Positions 11,277 through 19,764 of a DNA stretch of 64,000 nucleotides are shown here, piece by piece (position 1 is the stretch's first letter; each line of letters opens with the position of its first letter). The DNA lies in NCBI RefSeq assembly GCF_003864255.1, contig NZ_QWEZ01000001.1, positions 1,054,001-1,118,000 on the forward strand. The letters are read 5' to 3'. A model generated the notes under the pieces. The model searched no databases. It was not told the DNA's origin and saw only the letters and a program-made list of their open reading frames with translations. The position numbers and the translations under genes were made by a program. The DNA is from Aestuariirhabdus litorea. Its GTDB lineage: Bacteria > Pseudomonadota > Gammaproteobacteria > Pseudomonadales > Aestuariirhabdaceae.

Positions 11277-12503
11277 TCAGATACCATCACGCTCAAGCGG
11301 GCAGCTCATGCAGCGTGCGCCACCTCGGCCGCGGCCCAGGTCCTCACCGGGGATGGGAAGGACAGTGATACCGGCCGCTTGCATCTTCTCGATGGTAAAC
11401 ACGTTACGCTCGTAGCCGATTACAACACCGGGGCGCACGGTCAGTACGTTGTTGGCATCATTCCACTGCTCACGCTCGGCTTCGAACACATCGCCGCCGG
11501 TGGTGACCAGGCGCAGCTCAGGCACACCCAGGGCGCGGGCAATGGCATCGGTAAAGCGGTCTTTTACGCGGGTAAATACAATCTCACCCGCCGCGTTACC
11601 GGGCGTCAGCTCCCAGGCGGCGATATCGTCACGCATGATGTCGGGATAGACGGTGAAGCAGTCGAGGTCCATGTGGGTCATCACGGTGTCCAGGTGCATG
11701 CAGCTACGAGCCTTGGGCAGTTGAAGTGCAATCACCTTGGTCGCCTGGCCGGTCCGGAACAGGTTTTGAGCCAACAGCTCAACCCCCTGGGGAGTGGTAC
11801 GCTCGGACATACCAATGAGAACCGCACCCTTACCGATAACCAGTACATCGCCCCCCTCAATGTGGGAAAGCTCGAAATTGCGGTCTTCGTCACCGAAGTA
11901 GATCTCGAAGTCGGCATCCTTGAACATCGGGTGGAACTTGTAGATGGCGCGCAGGTGAACGGTTTCACGCTTACGGGCTGGCTTCGTCATCGGGTTGACT
12001 GACACGCCACCATACACCCAGCAGGAGGTGTCACGGGTAAACAGGTGGTTGGGGATCGGGTCCATGATGAAGTCGGTCTGGCTCATCACCTGCAGCGTGG
12101 GGCTGCCCAGGTCGGAGTTGAGCTCGGCAACGGTCAACCCACCTATCAGGTGAGAGGCCAGCTTGGTGGCGGGAAGGTTATCGTAATATTCCCTGACAAC
12201 CTTGGCCAGGGCGGGGCCGTAACGGAATTGGGAGATCTGGCGGTCAAGTACAAACTGCTTGGCTTCTTCAATTTCCAGGGTTTCAGCGAGGACCTCGCGA
12301 AGGTGGAAAACCTCAACCCCTTCGTTGCGCAGGGTTTGGGCAAAGACATCGTGCTCTTTACCGGCTTGCTCAACCCTGAGCACATCATCAAACAGCAGGT
12401 CTTCGCAGTTGGTTGGGGTTAAACGGCGAAGTGAAAGCTCCGGCCGGTGGATGAGAACTTTGCGCAGTTGACCAATTTCAGATCCTACATAAAAGCGAGA
12501 CAT
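11277..12503 (-). CDS. arcA: Arginine deiminase
   Basis: Hydrolyses arginine to citrulline and ammonia, the first step of fermentative arginine use. The 408-residue protein carries the family hallmarks: [16 protein letters not shown], the catalytic [11 protein letters not shown] region, [18 protein letters not shown] with the active-site histidine and aspartate, and the C-terminal catalytic cysteine in [15 protein letters not shown]. Length is close to P. aeruginosa ArcA (418). It is first in the minus-strand operon, with AAGGAG before the ATG. The transporter gene is divergent, more than 1.1 kb away. Confidence 0.97.
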   Translation of the reverse strand: MSRFYVGSEIGQLRKVLIHRPELSLRRLTPTNCEDLLFDDVLRVEQAGKEHDVFAQTLRNEGVEVFHLREVLAETLEIEEAKQFVLDRQISQFRYGPALAKVVREYYDNLPATKLASHLIGGLTVAELNSDLGSPTLQVMSQTDFIMDPIPNHLFTRDTSCWVYGGVSVNPMTKPARKRETVHLRAIYKFHPMFKDADFEIYFGDEDRNFELSHIEGGDVLVIGKGAVLIGMSERTTPQGVELLAQNLFRTGQATKVIALQLPKARSCMHLDTVMTHMDLDCFTVYPDIMRDDIAAWELTPGNAAGEIVFTRVKDRFTDAIARALGVPELRLVTTGGDVFEAEREQWNDANNVLTVRPGVVIGYERNVFTIEKMQAAGITVLPIPGEDLGRGRGGARCMSCPLERDGI

Positions 12504-13004
12504 CGTAATTCTCCTTGCTATCCAAAAAATTGCAGTCCTTTATCAGCTCCAGTTTGTTTGGAGCCGTTAGTACAAAAGGACAGCTACAAAACTGATGAGT
12601 TCAGACTAGACCTGAAAAGGGCTACTGGCATTACGTAGAAATACCGAACTTTCTGGGTACACTTACACTCCTTGTACGTACAGTTGGCAGTATTGGACCA
12701 CCAGGGTAGGGAAAGGGGGAAAACGGGATAGAAAAGGACCGCTTTGACCCCTCAAATCTTAAGTCATTATGAGTTGATTTTTTTTGTTGTCTAGCATGGT
12801 TACATAATGAAACCGAAACGCGTCTGCTGCCGGTATTGGAGTGCTGGTATTACTGTTTTCTTGAACCTTGGTGCTGGAAAGTGGCAAACAAACGCTTGTT
12901 TTAGGTTGTGTTTTGGTTGCGGACCAGGACGGGAACGGGTGCCTGTCGACTCTGTTTTGTGCAGGCCGGTTATAGAGTTATTTGATTAACGCTACATCGG
13001 TTAG

Positions 13005-13271
13005 ATCGACGGGCAGGGCACCATCGTTTTTGCCCGCACGCTGGGTGGTTCCGCTTATTGGCGAGTTGTCGAACTTCTCTTAAAGACTCAGGAAACCACC
13101 CTAAAGAACATAGGCGGCGATGCCGGCGCCAATCCGCAGGGCGACGACACCGGCCGCCTTCACGGAGGTGAATGCCGCCTGGTCGATCGTATCGCGGCTA
13201 CCGGTGGGTTGATAAACCAACTGAGGATGCTGGCGTGGTCAGAAGTGGCGAAGCTTTTGGGGAGCGTCTAG
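13005..13271 (+). other. GC-rich gene relic candidate without a start codon
   Basis: This block is visibly more GC-rich than its flanks. On the plus strand it is open for 88 codons (TAG at 13002 to TAG at 13269) with GC-ending codons typical of coding DNA here, but has no plausible start. It includes FARTLGGSAYWRVVELL, loosely like the LGGxxYW segment of CobN proteins. On the minus strand 13101-13238 is also open and ends with a C-terminus-like AGVVALRIGAGIAAYVL. Both could be remains of a lost gene; I cannot say which. Confidence 0.3.
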
Positions 13272-13416
13272 GATAAGCAATCATTCATCATGTTATTTAC
13301 ATGGACAAAAAATAGGTACGTATGTGCCATTTTTTAAAAACGGTTTAGGGGTTAAGTTTTTATCAAACTCATCTTTATCGGACGCTGAGGGAGTAGCGAA
13401 ATGTGGTCGCAAAAAA

Positions 13417-13455
13417 TTGACTTGTATCAGGCTTATAACCGGTTAGCGCTAAAAT
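13417..13455 (+). promoter_or_regulatory. Anr/Fnr-like box and -10 for the arginine/ornithine transporter gene
   Basis: TTGAC-TTGT-ATCAG (13417-13430) matches the Anr/Fnr consensus TTGAT-N4-ATCAA except for the two outer-half substitutions. A -10 hexamer TAAAAT lies at 13450-13455, putting transcription start near 13462, close to the spacing of about 41 bases expected for class II oxygen-sensing activation. It faces the YfcC-type gene about 200 bases downstream and fits anaerobic induction of arginine use. Confidence 0.6.
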
Positions 13456-13665
13456 GCGCTTTTGTAGTTCGTAATTCTTCGGTAAACCCTTATCGACATT
13501 CCTCAACTACGGATGGTCCCATCGACCGCTGAGAGCAATACTGGAGATGTGATTTTTAATTGGTCATGTCTGTCCACTGCCTCATACAGGTATTTATTAC
13601 CAGATGTGCAGGAAGCAGCATGAGGACTAAGCAACACACCTGACCTGGGTGTAAGGATGCAAGCC

Positions 13666-15072
13666 ATGAGTAAATTTAAATTCCCTACCGCCTACACGGT
13701 GCTCTTTATGTTGATTGCAGCGGTCGCTGCATTGACATGGGTAGTACCGGCCGGCCAATACGATCGTGTCATGAACGAAGACCTGGGTAAGGAGGTTCCG
13801 GTATCGGGAACCTACAAGCAGGTCGACGCCAACCCACAGGGCCCTGTGGACATGATTCTGGCCCCGATTGATGGCCTCTATGACCACAACACCTATGAAG
13901 CCAACGCCATTGACGTGGCCCTGTTCGTGCTGATCATTGGTGGCTTCCTGGGTGTGGTTACCAAAACCGGCGCCATTGATGCCGGTATCGAGCGGGTAAC
14001 CCATAAGCTGCAGGGGCGCGAAACCCTTATGATCCCCATCCTGATGGCGCTCTTTGCCGCCGGGGGGACCGTGTATGGGATGGCGGAGGAGACGATTCCG
14101 TTTTACGCCCTGTTGATCCCGGTGATGATTGCCGCCCGTTTCGATTCCGTCACCGCGGTAGCGACCATTCTGCTGGGAGCGGGTATCGGAACCCTGGGCT
14201 CTACCATCAACCCCTTCGCGACCGTTATCGCGGCGAATGCGGCCGGCATCCCCTTCACCGATGGCATGGGGCTGCGCCTGGCCATTCTGGTGATCGGTTG
14301 GGCGATCTGCGTTGGCTTTGTGATGCGTTACGCCAAAAAGGTACAGGCCGACCCCTCTGCCTCTATCGTTGCCGATATGAAGGAGTCCAACGAGGAGCAC
14401 TTCCTGGCTAACCGCGAGGGAGCTGCCGCTACCGAGCTGAACGGAGTTCGCAAACTGATCCTGGTGCTGTTTGCGGCCACCTTCGGCGTCATGATCTACG
14501 GTGTTGCCGTGGCCGGCTGGTGGATGGCCGAGATCTCCGGCCTGTTCCTGGCTTCAGCCATCGTCACCGGCTTGCTCTACCGCCTCAGCGAGGAAGACCT
14601 GACCTCCAGCTTTGTGGACGGCGCACGTGACCTGCTGGGTGTTGCCCTGATCATCGGTATTGCCCGTGGTATCGTTGTGGTGATGGACGCCGGTAACATG
14701 ACCGACACCGTGCTCTATCATGCCGAGCAAGCGGTCAGCGGCCTCTCCTCTGTGGTGTTCATCAACGTGATGTACTGGCTGGAAGTGGTTCTGAGCTTCC
14801 TGGTGCCTTCATCCTCTGGTCTGGCTGTACTGACCATGCCGATCATGGCGCCTTTGGCCGACTTCTCCGGTGTGGGTCGTGACCTGGTGGTCACCGCTTA
14901 CCAGAGCGCCAGCGGTATCGTTAACCTGATCACCCCCACCTCTGCTGTGGTAATGGGTGGCCTGGCCATCGGCCGCGTCCCCTACGATCGCTGGTTGAAG
15001 TTCGTAGCACCGCTGCTGCTGATCCTCACCCTGCTGATCACCGTGGTGCTGAGCGTGGGTGCCATGATCTAA
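13666..15072 (+). CDS. YfcC-family membrane transporter, probable arginine/ornithine exchanger
   Basis: A 468-residue polytopic inner-membrane protein of the YfcC/DcuC (C4-dicarboxylate anaerobic carrier) superfamily, with roughly 11-12 hydrophobic segments. Family-typical parts are the N-terminal FKFPTAYTVLFMLI...VVPAGQYDR, the GTVYGMAEETIPFYALLIPVM loop, GIGTLGSTINPFATVIAA and the C-terminal FLVPSSSGLAVLTMPIMAPL with the NLITPTSAVV hairpin. The start is the ATG at 13666, eight bases from AAGGA; an ATG at 13657 overlaps that ribosome site. Opposite arcABC it probably does the ArcD job, importing arginine in exchange for ornithine. This substrate is inferred from context only. Confidence 0.85.
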   Translation: MSKFKFPTAYTVLFMLIAAVAALTWVVPAGQYDRVMNEDLGKEVPVSGTYKQVDANPQGPVDMILAPIDGLYDHNTYEANAIDVALFVLIIGGFLGVVTKTGAIDAGIERVTHKLQGRETLMIPILMALFAAGGTVYGMAEETIPFYALLIPVMIAARFDSVTAVATILLGAGIGTLGSTINPFATVIAANAAGIPFTDGMGLRLAILVIGWAICVGFVMRYAKKVQADPSASIVADMKESNEEHFLANREGAAATELNGVRKLILVLFAATFGVMIYGVAVAGWWMAEISGLFLASAIVTGLLYRLSEEDLTSSFVDGARDLLGVALIIGIARGIVVVMDAGNMTDTVLYHAEQAVSGLSSVVFINVMYWLEVVLSFLVPSSSGLAVLTMPIMAPLADFSGVGRDLVVTAYQSASGIVNLITPTSAVVMGGLAIGRVPYDRWLKFVAPLLLILTLLITVVLSVGAMI

Positions 15073-15103
15073 TCGTTCACCCTCGCTAACCACGACCCAA
15101 ACA

Positions 15104-15130
15104 GACCCGGCCCCGCGCCGGGTCTTTTTT
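15104..15130 (+). terminator. Rho-independent terminator of the transporter gene
   Basis: A perfect 8-bp stem GACCCGGC / GCCGGGTC with a 5-base loop is followed by six T. It lies 31 bases after the stop codon. Confidence 0.92.
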
Positions 15131-15132
15131 AT

Positions 15133-15352
15133 GTACAGGATGTACGGGCCGGTAGTTGTGCTCCTGCACTACCGGCACTCCCTACGTCCCTGTAGGTCGT
15201 CTGGCGCGAGGCCAAGGACGGCCTGGAGCGGCTTATGGTACAGGATGTACGGGCCGGTAGTTGTGCTCCTGCACTACCGGCACTCCCTACGTCCCTGTCC
15301 CTACGTCCCTGTAGGTCGTCTGGCGCGAGGCCAAGGACGGCCAGGAGCGGCC
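15133..15352. repeat. Tandem duplication of a 105-bp hairpin-rich element
   Basis: Unit 1 spans 15133-15237 and unit 2 begins at 15238, a period of 105 bases; the units are nearly identical. Unit 2 carries an extra 14-base direct duplication (CCCTACGTCCCTGT repeated). Each unit contains the palindrome CCGGTAGT...ACTACCGG around TGCTCCTGCA, and further near-palindromes such as GTACAGGATGTAC and GGCCAAGGACGGCC. No protein frame is convincing. The shared core links it to the hairpins at 57651-57746. Confidence 0.85.
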
Positions 15353-15447
15353 GCCGAGCCGCTCCGTGCGGGCAGGAGGGTGGCACATTGCTGCAATCGA
15401 CTGCCCCCTTACTTTCATCAAAGGGTTCAACATCCGCTTCCATGTAG

Positions 15448-15505
15448 GTCGGGCTTTAGCCCGACAGACAGGTGTTGCGGAAGGGTTGTCGGCCTGAAGG
15501 CCGAC
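15448..15505. repeat. Pair of REP-like hairpins upstream of the nuclease gene
   Basis: GTCGGGC-TTTA-GCCCGAC (15448-15465) and GTCGGCC-TGAA-GGCCGAC (15488-15505) are perfect 7-bp hairpins about 40 bases apart. The stems differ by a base pair and the loops differ, but both keep the GTCGG...CCGAC outline. The rest of 15353-15572 shows no gene. Confidence 0.75.
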
Positions 15506-15572
15506 TCACAGCTATACTCATCCGGCGGAGCAAGGATGGCTCTGCTTGTTTCAGTACTCAACAGGGATTGTG

Positions 15573-16961
15573 ATGCAGATACTTCACCACGGCGCCGTGG
15601 AGGGCGTCACCGGCTCCTGCCACCAACTGCGCCTCGATAGCGGCGTCTCGATTCTGGTCGACTGCGGCCTGTTCCAGGGCGATGAGGCACGCGGCGGAGC
15701 CGCCTCCGACTCACTGACGATCGACTTTCCTCTTAACGGGGTAGCTGCACTGGTGGTTACCCATGTGCACATCGATCATGTGGGGAGGCTGCCCTGGCTG
15801 ATCGCCACCGGCTTTCGCGGGCCGATTCTCTGCTCGGAGCCCTCGGCGCTGCTGCTGCCGTTGGTGTTGGAGGATGCCTTTCGCATAGGCGTCAGCCGCG
15901 ACCTGGGGCTGTTGGATCGCTACCTGGCCCTGATCAAGGCGCGTATTGTGCCGATCCCCTACGGTCGCTGGCACGAGCTACCCACCGGCGGCGACGATCG
16001 CCTGCGTATCCGCCTGCAACCGGCGGGGCACATACTCGGCTCCGCCTACGTCGAATGTGACCTCAAGGAAAGCAGCCGTAAAACCCGGGTGCTATTCTCA
16101 GGAGACCTGGGCGCTCCCCATGCGCCGCTCCTGCCGGCACCGAGGCCCCCCTATGGAGCCGATATCGTAGTGCTCGAAAGCACCTATGGTGACCGCCAGC
16201 ACGAGGATCGACGCACCCGCAGCCAGCGCCTGCAGCAGGCCCTTGAGCGCGCGCTGCGGGACAAGGGGGTGGTGCTGATCCCGGCGTTCAGTATCGGTCG
16301 TACCCAGGAGATCCTCTACGAGATGGAGGGCATTATCCATAAAGCCTCCGGGCGTGGGCGCGGGGCCGGTGAGCTGGACTGGCAGCGGCTCAATATCGTT
16401 GTGGACTCTCCGCTGGCGGCCCGTTTCACCCAAAGCTACCGTCAGCTGAAACCCTTTTGGGACAGGGAGGCCCATCGGCGCCTGCGCCAGGGGCGGCATC
16501 CCCTGACCTTTGAGCAGCTCACCACCATTGACAGCCACCAGGCACACCAGCGGCTGGTAGCCGGGCTCGCCAGGGAACCCGAGCCCCTGGTGGTGATCGC
16601 CGCCAGCGGCATGTGCGCCGGAGGTCGTATCGTCAATTACCTGAAAGCCTTGCTGGATAATCCCACCACCGACCTGTTGCTGATCGGCTACCAGGCCCGG
16701 GGCACGCCGGGGGCTGACATTCAGCGCTACGGCCCCAAAGGGGGCTATGTGGTGCTCGATGGCCAGCGCATCGATATCCGTGCCCGTATCACCACCCTTG
16801 GCGGCTACTCCGCCCACGCCGATCAGGCCAACCTGCTGGGCTTTATCCGCCGCATGTGCAAACGCCCTAGCGAAGTGCGGCTGGTACATGGGGATAGCAG
16901 GGCCAAGACGGTCCTGAAACAGGAGCTGGAGCCCATGGTGGAGCGGGTAACCATTCCTTAA
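15573..16961 (+). CDS. MBL-fold beta-CASP metallo-hydrolase (RNA-processing exonuclease family)
   Basis: A 462-residue cytoplasmic protein of the metallo-beta-lactamase/beta-CASP family, related to YSH1/CPSF-like nucleases that cut or trim RNA. Metal-binding motifs are visible: THVHIDHVGRLP (HxHxDH), PAGHILGSA, FSGDLG, then the beta-CASP parts ESTYGDR, PAFSIGRTQEILYEM, SGMCAGGRIVNYL and the C-terminal GYSAHADQANL. I choose the ATG at 15573 over the upstream ATG at 15546 because the protein fold starts at MQILHHGAVEGVTGSC. The ribosome site is weak. It stands alone, flanked by repeats. The RNA target is unknown. Confidence 0.88.
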   Translation: MQILHHGAVEGVTGSCHQLRLDSGVSILVDCGLFQGDEARGGAASDSLTIDFPLNGVAALVVTHVHIDHVGRLPWLIATGFRGPILCSEPSALLLPLVLEDAFRIGVSRDLGLLDRYLALIKARIVPIPYGRWHELPTGGDDRLRIRLQPAGHILGSAYVECDLKESSRKTRVLFSGDLGAPHAPLLPAPRPPYGADIVVLESTYGDRQHEDRRTRSQRLQQALERALRDKGVVLIPAFSIGRTQEILYEMEGIIHKASGRGRGAGELDWQRLNIVVDSPLAARFTQSYRQLKPFWDREAHRRLRQGRHPLTFEQLTTIDSHQAHQRLVAGLAREPEPLVVIAASGMCAGGRIVNYLKALLDNPTTDLLLIGYQARGTPGADIQRYGPKGGYVVLDGQRIDIRARITTLGGYSAHADQANLLGFIRRMCKRPSEVRLVHGDSRAKTVLKQELEPMVERVTIP

Positions 16962-17349
16962 GCAAGTAAAGGGGGGGGAGTTTTGTTGTTTGACCCCTGT
17001 CATAGAAGTTACCGGTATACCCGTTGAGGCCAATGTCAATAGTGACTTGTAAGCCCTTTTTTGGATAATGAGCACGCTGGTGCACGTTCTGGCCTCCAAA
17101 TGGCGCTTTCCTTTGCTGAATTTATCCTGTGGGTGGCAGAGCCGTCTTGCGTGTAGCTGCAGGGTTGATTTGGTACGAATGTGCTTTTTTTCGTCCCTGG
17201 GGTCAGGGCGCGCTATAGGTGCCCGTGTTGAGGTTGTTCGGTAGTTGGTCTCTGGAGAACCCCCTCGAAACCGAGTTGGGTGGATACCGCTTATCGATGA
17301 GCAGATTGTTGAGTGGCCACTGTGAGTGGTTAAGGAAAAGGGTGATCGA
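16962..17349. other. Intergenic region upstream of rfaH
   Basis: About 390 bases with no supported gene. It contains a run of eight G near 16969 and several T-runs. A TTGACC at about 17009 could be a -35, but no good -10 is placed. A small RNA cannot be excluded; I see no clear terminator-type hairpin. Confidence 0.5.
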
Positions 17350-17835
17350 GTGACCGCTGAAAACGAGTGGTTTGTGGTACGCACCCGTTCCCGTGAAGAG
17401 TCGCGGGCGGAGCAGCAGTTGCTGAATCAGGGCTATCGGGTCTACCTGCCCTGGTTGCCCCGGCCACCCAGTGCCAGTCGCCCTGGTCGTCAGCCCCTGT
17501 TTCCCGGTTATCTCTTTGTGGCCGTGGAGGAGGGGGATCGCTCCTATGCCAGCGTTCGCTCCACCCGTGGAGTACTCGGTTTTGTGCGCTTAACGGGCAA
17601 ACCGGCCCGGGTATCCAACACCCTGATCCAGCAACTCCAGGCCCAGGAGCAGGCCCTGGCCGAGGAGCCGCGCTGGCAACCGCAACAACCGGTACGGATT
17701 ACCCAAGGCCCCTTTGCGGACCTGGAAGCGATCTACCTTTGCGACCGCGGTGAAGATCGCTGTCTGCTGCTGCTCAGCCTCCTTGGCGGCCAGCAGCAGA
17801 TGGAATTTCCCCTGGTAGGGCTACAAGCCAGATAG
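17350..17835 (+). CDS. rfaH: Transcription antitermination factor RfaH
   Basis: A NusG paralogue of 161 residues, matching E. coli RfaH (162). RfaH loads on RNA polymerase paused at an ops site and lets it read through long operons for surface polysaccharides. Visible parts: NGN domain start NEWFVVRTRSREESRAEQQL, the PLFPGYLFV motif, TRGVLGFVRL, and a short C-terminal KOW-like domain (QPVRITQGPFADLEAIY). I prefer the GTG at 17350 because the core begins with NEWFVV; the frame also has a GTG at 17326. An ops sequence lies 68 bases after the stop codon, leading into the polysaccharide locus. Confidence 0.93.
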   Translation: MTAENEWFVVRTRSREESRAEQQLLNQGYRVYLPWLPRPPSASRPGRQPLFPGYLFVAVEEGDRSYASVRSTRGVLGFVRLTGKPARVSNTLIQQLQAQEQALAEEPRWQPQQPVRITQGPFADLEAIYLCDRGEDRCLLLLSLLGGQQQMEFPLVGLQAR

Positions 17836-17859
17836 AGAGGCCCCCACGCCGAGGCCACA

Positions 17860-17884
17860 AGCAGAGTGGGGGCTCTGCTTTTTT
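17860..17884 (+). terminator. Rho-independent terminator after rfaH
   Basis: The stem AGCAGAG / CTCTGCT with a 6-base TGGGGG loop runs directly into five T. A competing longer pairing, GCCCCCAC with GTGGGGGC, overlaps the same bases, so this could act as an attenuator. It sits 19 bases before the ops element. Confidence 0.8.
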
Positions 17885-17902
17885 ACTGAATTGAGTTTCA
17901 GG

Positions 17903-17914
17903 GGCGGTAGCGTG
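17903..17914 (+). promoter_or_regulatory. ops element (JUMPstart core)
   Basis: GGCGGTAGCGTG matches the RfaH recruitment sequence exactly, and the bases before it (CAGG) extend the similarity to the JUMPstart sequence found before enteric O-antigen and capsule operons. It is on the coding strand of the downstream polysaccharide genes and next to rfaH itself, so RfaH-dependent readthrough of the locus is very likely. Confidence 0.88.
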
Positions 17915-17989
17915 CTTAAAGAAAGGAACAAGTTTCAAGTCTTAAGAGGCAAGTTTTAAGGTTATTAGCGTTTGAAGGAGGAGCTTGAA

Positions 17990-18340
17990 ATGGATTTCGA
18001 AAAGCTCGAAGTATGGAAGCGTTCGGCACGCTTGAGTGTGGAAATCTATAAGGCATTGGAGGCCTGTAGGGATTATGGCTTCAAGGATCAGATAACGCGC
18101 TCGGGCCTGTCGGTACCCAGTAATATTGCCGAGGGCATGGAGCGCAGCTCGGAAAGAGAGAAACTAAGGTTTCTGGATATAGCCAAAAGCTCTTGCGCAG
18201 AGCTGCGGACACAAATTTATATAGGACTTGAGGTGGGCTACATCAATCGTGAAAGGTGCGGCCACTGGAAAGCAGAAACACTCGAACTATCCAGAATGAT
18301 AAGCGGACTGATGAAAGCGATTAACTCAACTGGAAACTAA
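17990..18340 (+). CDS. Four-helix bundle protein (23S rRNA intervening-sequence/Avd-like family)
   Basis: A 116-residue helical protein of the S23/four-helix-bundle family. The signatures are DFEKLEVWKRSARLSVEIY, the central QITRSGLSVPSNIAEGMER and SSCAELRTQIYIGLEVGYI. Members lie in rRNA intervening sequences, near diversity-generating retroelements, or alone in polysaccharide loci; the biochemical role is unknown. No reverse transcriptase or template repeat is nearby. The ATG at 17990 has a perfect AAGGAGGAG. The gene lies between ops and manB, flanked on both sides by repeats of the TAAG/AGCTT type, which suggests an inserted cassette. Confidence 0.85.
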   Translation: MDFEKLEVWKRSARLSVEIYKALEACRDYGFKDQITRSGLSVPSNIAEGMERSSEREKLRFLDIAKSSCAELRTQIYIGLEVGYINRERCGHWKAETLELSRMISGLMKAINSTGN

Positions 18341-18343
18341 ACC

Positions 18344-18392
18344 ACAGCTTATAGCTTACAGCTTACAGCTTAGTGCTTAGAGCTTAGAGCTT
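18344..18392. repeat. Heptamer tandem array upstream of manB
   Basis: Seven imperfect 7-bp units of the form ANAGCTT/AGNGCTT run without gaps and end 17 bases before the manB start codon. The ribosome site AGGA lies in the short spacer. Confidence 0.85.
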
Positions 18393-18409
18393 AGTTTAAC
18401 AGGAACCCC

Positions 18410-19756
18410 ATGCCCCACTGTTTCAAAGCCTACGATATCCGCGGCCAGCTCGGCACGGAGCTGAACGAGGAGATCGCCTACCGTATAGGGCGCGCTTATG
18501 CGCGTTTCCTGCTGCCCGCCGAGGTGGTGGTGGGCAGTGATATCCGTCACTCCAGCGAGCCGCTTAAGCAGGCCCTGGCCAACGGCCTGCGCGATGAGGG
18601 GGTGGACGTGGTCGATATCGGCCACTGCGGCACCGAGGAGGTCTACTTCGCCACCCGCCACCTGGGCGTGGATGGGGGAATTATGGTCACTGCCAGCCAC
18701 AACCCCATCGACTACAACGGCATGAAGCTGGTACGTCGTGAGGCCCGTCCCATCAGTGGTGATACCGGCCTTAACGAGATCCGGGATCGGGTCTACAGCG
18801 GCGAGCTCGAAGCGGCTCCTGCGCTGAGCCCGCGGGGCGGTTACCGCCTGCAGGATACCCGGGCCGATTACGTCGCCTTTTTGCAGGGTTTTGTTGAACC
18901 TTCACTGTTGAAGCCCCTGAAACTGGTAGTTAATGCCGGAAATGGCTCGGCCGCCCCCCTCGTGGATGAGCTGGAGAAGGTGTTGCCCTTTGAGTTGGTC
19001 AAGGTACACCACCACCCGGACGGGGATTTCCCCAACGGCATTCCCAACCCGATCCTGCCGGAAAACCAGCCCGCAACTGCCAAAGCCGTTATCGAGCACG
19101 GAGCCGATATGGGGATCGCCTGGGACGGCGATTTCGACCGCTGCTTCCTGTTTGATGAAAACGGCCGCTTTATCGAGGGCTATTACATTGTGGGTCTGCT
19201 GGCCGAAGCCTTTTTGCAGAAGCAGCCCGGAGCCCGCATTATTCACGACCCGCGCCTCACCTGGAACACCCGTGAGATCTGCGAAGAGAGCGGCGGTGAG
19301 GCGATCCAGAGCAAAACCGGCCACGCCTTCATCAAGGAGCGAATGCGGCTGGAGGATGCGGTCTACGGCGGCGAGATGAGCGCTCACCACTATTTCCGAG
19401 ACTTCGGCTACTGCGACAGCGGAATGATCCCCTGGCTGCTGGTGGCCGAGCTGATCTCAACCCGCGGCAAACCCCTGTCGACCATGCTGGATGAGCGCAT
19501 GGCAAAGTTTCCTGCTTCCGGCGAGATAAACCGCCGCCTGGATAACCCGGCCCGGTCGATTGAGCGGGTACGTACCCGTTACGCTACCGAGGCTATCAAT
19601 GTAGACACCACCGATGGCATCAGCATGGAGTTCGAAAACTGGCGCTTCAACCTGCGCAGCTCCAACACCGAACCGGTGGTGCGTCTCAATGTCGAGAGCC
19701 GTGGCGATCAGGGGCTGATGCAGCAGAAAACCGACGATATTCTGGCCCTTTTGTAG
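18410..19756 (+). CDS. manB: Phosphomannomutase/phosphoglucomutase
   Basis: A 448-residue alpha-D-phosphohexomutase that interconverts the 6- and 1-phosphates of mannose or glucose to feed nucleotide-sugar synthesis. Hallmarks: [25 protein letters not shown] at the N-terminus (near-identical to E. coli CpsG/ManB), the phosphoserine loop [14 protein letters not shown], the metal loop [12 protein letters not shown], the sugar loop GEMSAHHYF and the phosphate-binding [12 protein letters not shown]. No GDP-mannose genes are present, so making glucose-1-phosphate for RmlA is its likelier job here. pgi follows after 8 bases. Confidence 0.92.
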   Translation: MPHCFKAYDIRGQLGTELNEEIAYRIGRAYARFLLPAEVVVGSDIRHSSEPLKQALANGLRDEGVDVVDIGHCGTEEVYFATRHLGVDGGIMVTASHNPIDYNGMKLVRREARPISGDTGLNEIRDRVYSGELEAAPALSPRGGYRLQDTRADYVAFLQGFVEPSLLKPLKLVVNAGNGSAAPLVDELEKVLPFELVKVHHHPDGDFPNGIPNPILPENQPATAKAVIEHGADMGIAWDGDFDRCFLFDENGRFIEGYYIVGLLAEAFLQKQPGARIIHDPRLTWNTREICEESGGEAIQSKTGHAFIKERMRLEDAVYGGEMSAHHYFRDFGYCDSGMIPWLLVAELISTRGKPLSTMLDERMAKFPASGEINRRLDNPARSIERVRTRYATEAINVDTTDGISMEFENWRFNLRSSNTEPVVRLNVESRGDQGLMQQKTDDILALL

Positions 19757-19764
19757 GCGGCGAA

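Larger units (their letters stand above)
12504..13665. other. Long divergent intergenic region between arcA and the transporter
   Basis: About 1.16 kb without a convincing gene. The arcA side (12504-13000) is AT-rich with no clear promoter that I can place. The middle (13005-13271) is a GC-rich block open on both strands without a start codon, treated here as a possible gene relic. The transporter side holds an Anr/Fnr-like box and a -10. A 60-codon frame at 12807-12989 has no ribosome site and odd composition, so I do not call it. Confidence 0.6.

Noticed and set aside
12807-12989. 60-codon frame in the arcA/transporter gap
   Set aside because: No ribosome site, cysteine-rich atypical product and no supporting context.
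17990-18340. Diversity-generating retroelement accessory gene (Avd)
   Set aside because: No reverse transcriptase, template repeat or variable repeat is seen nearby.
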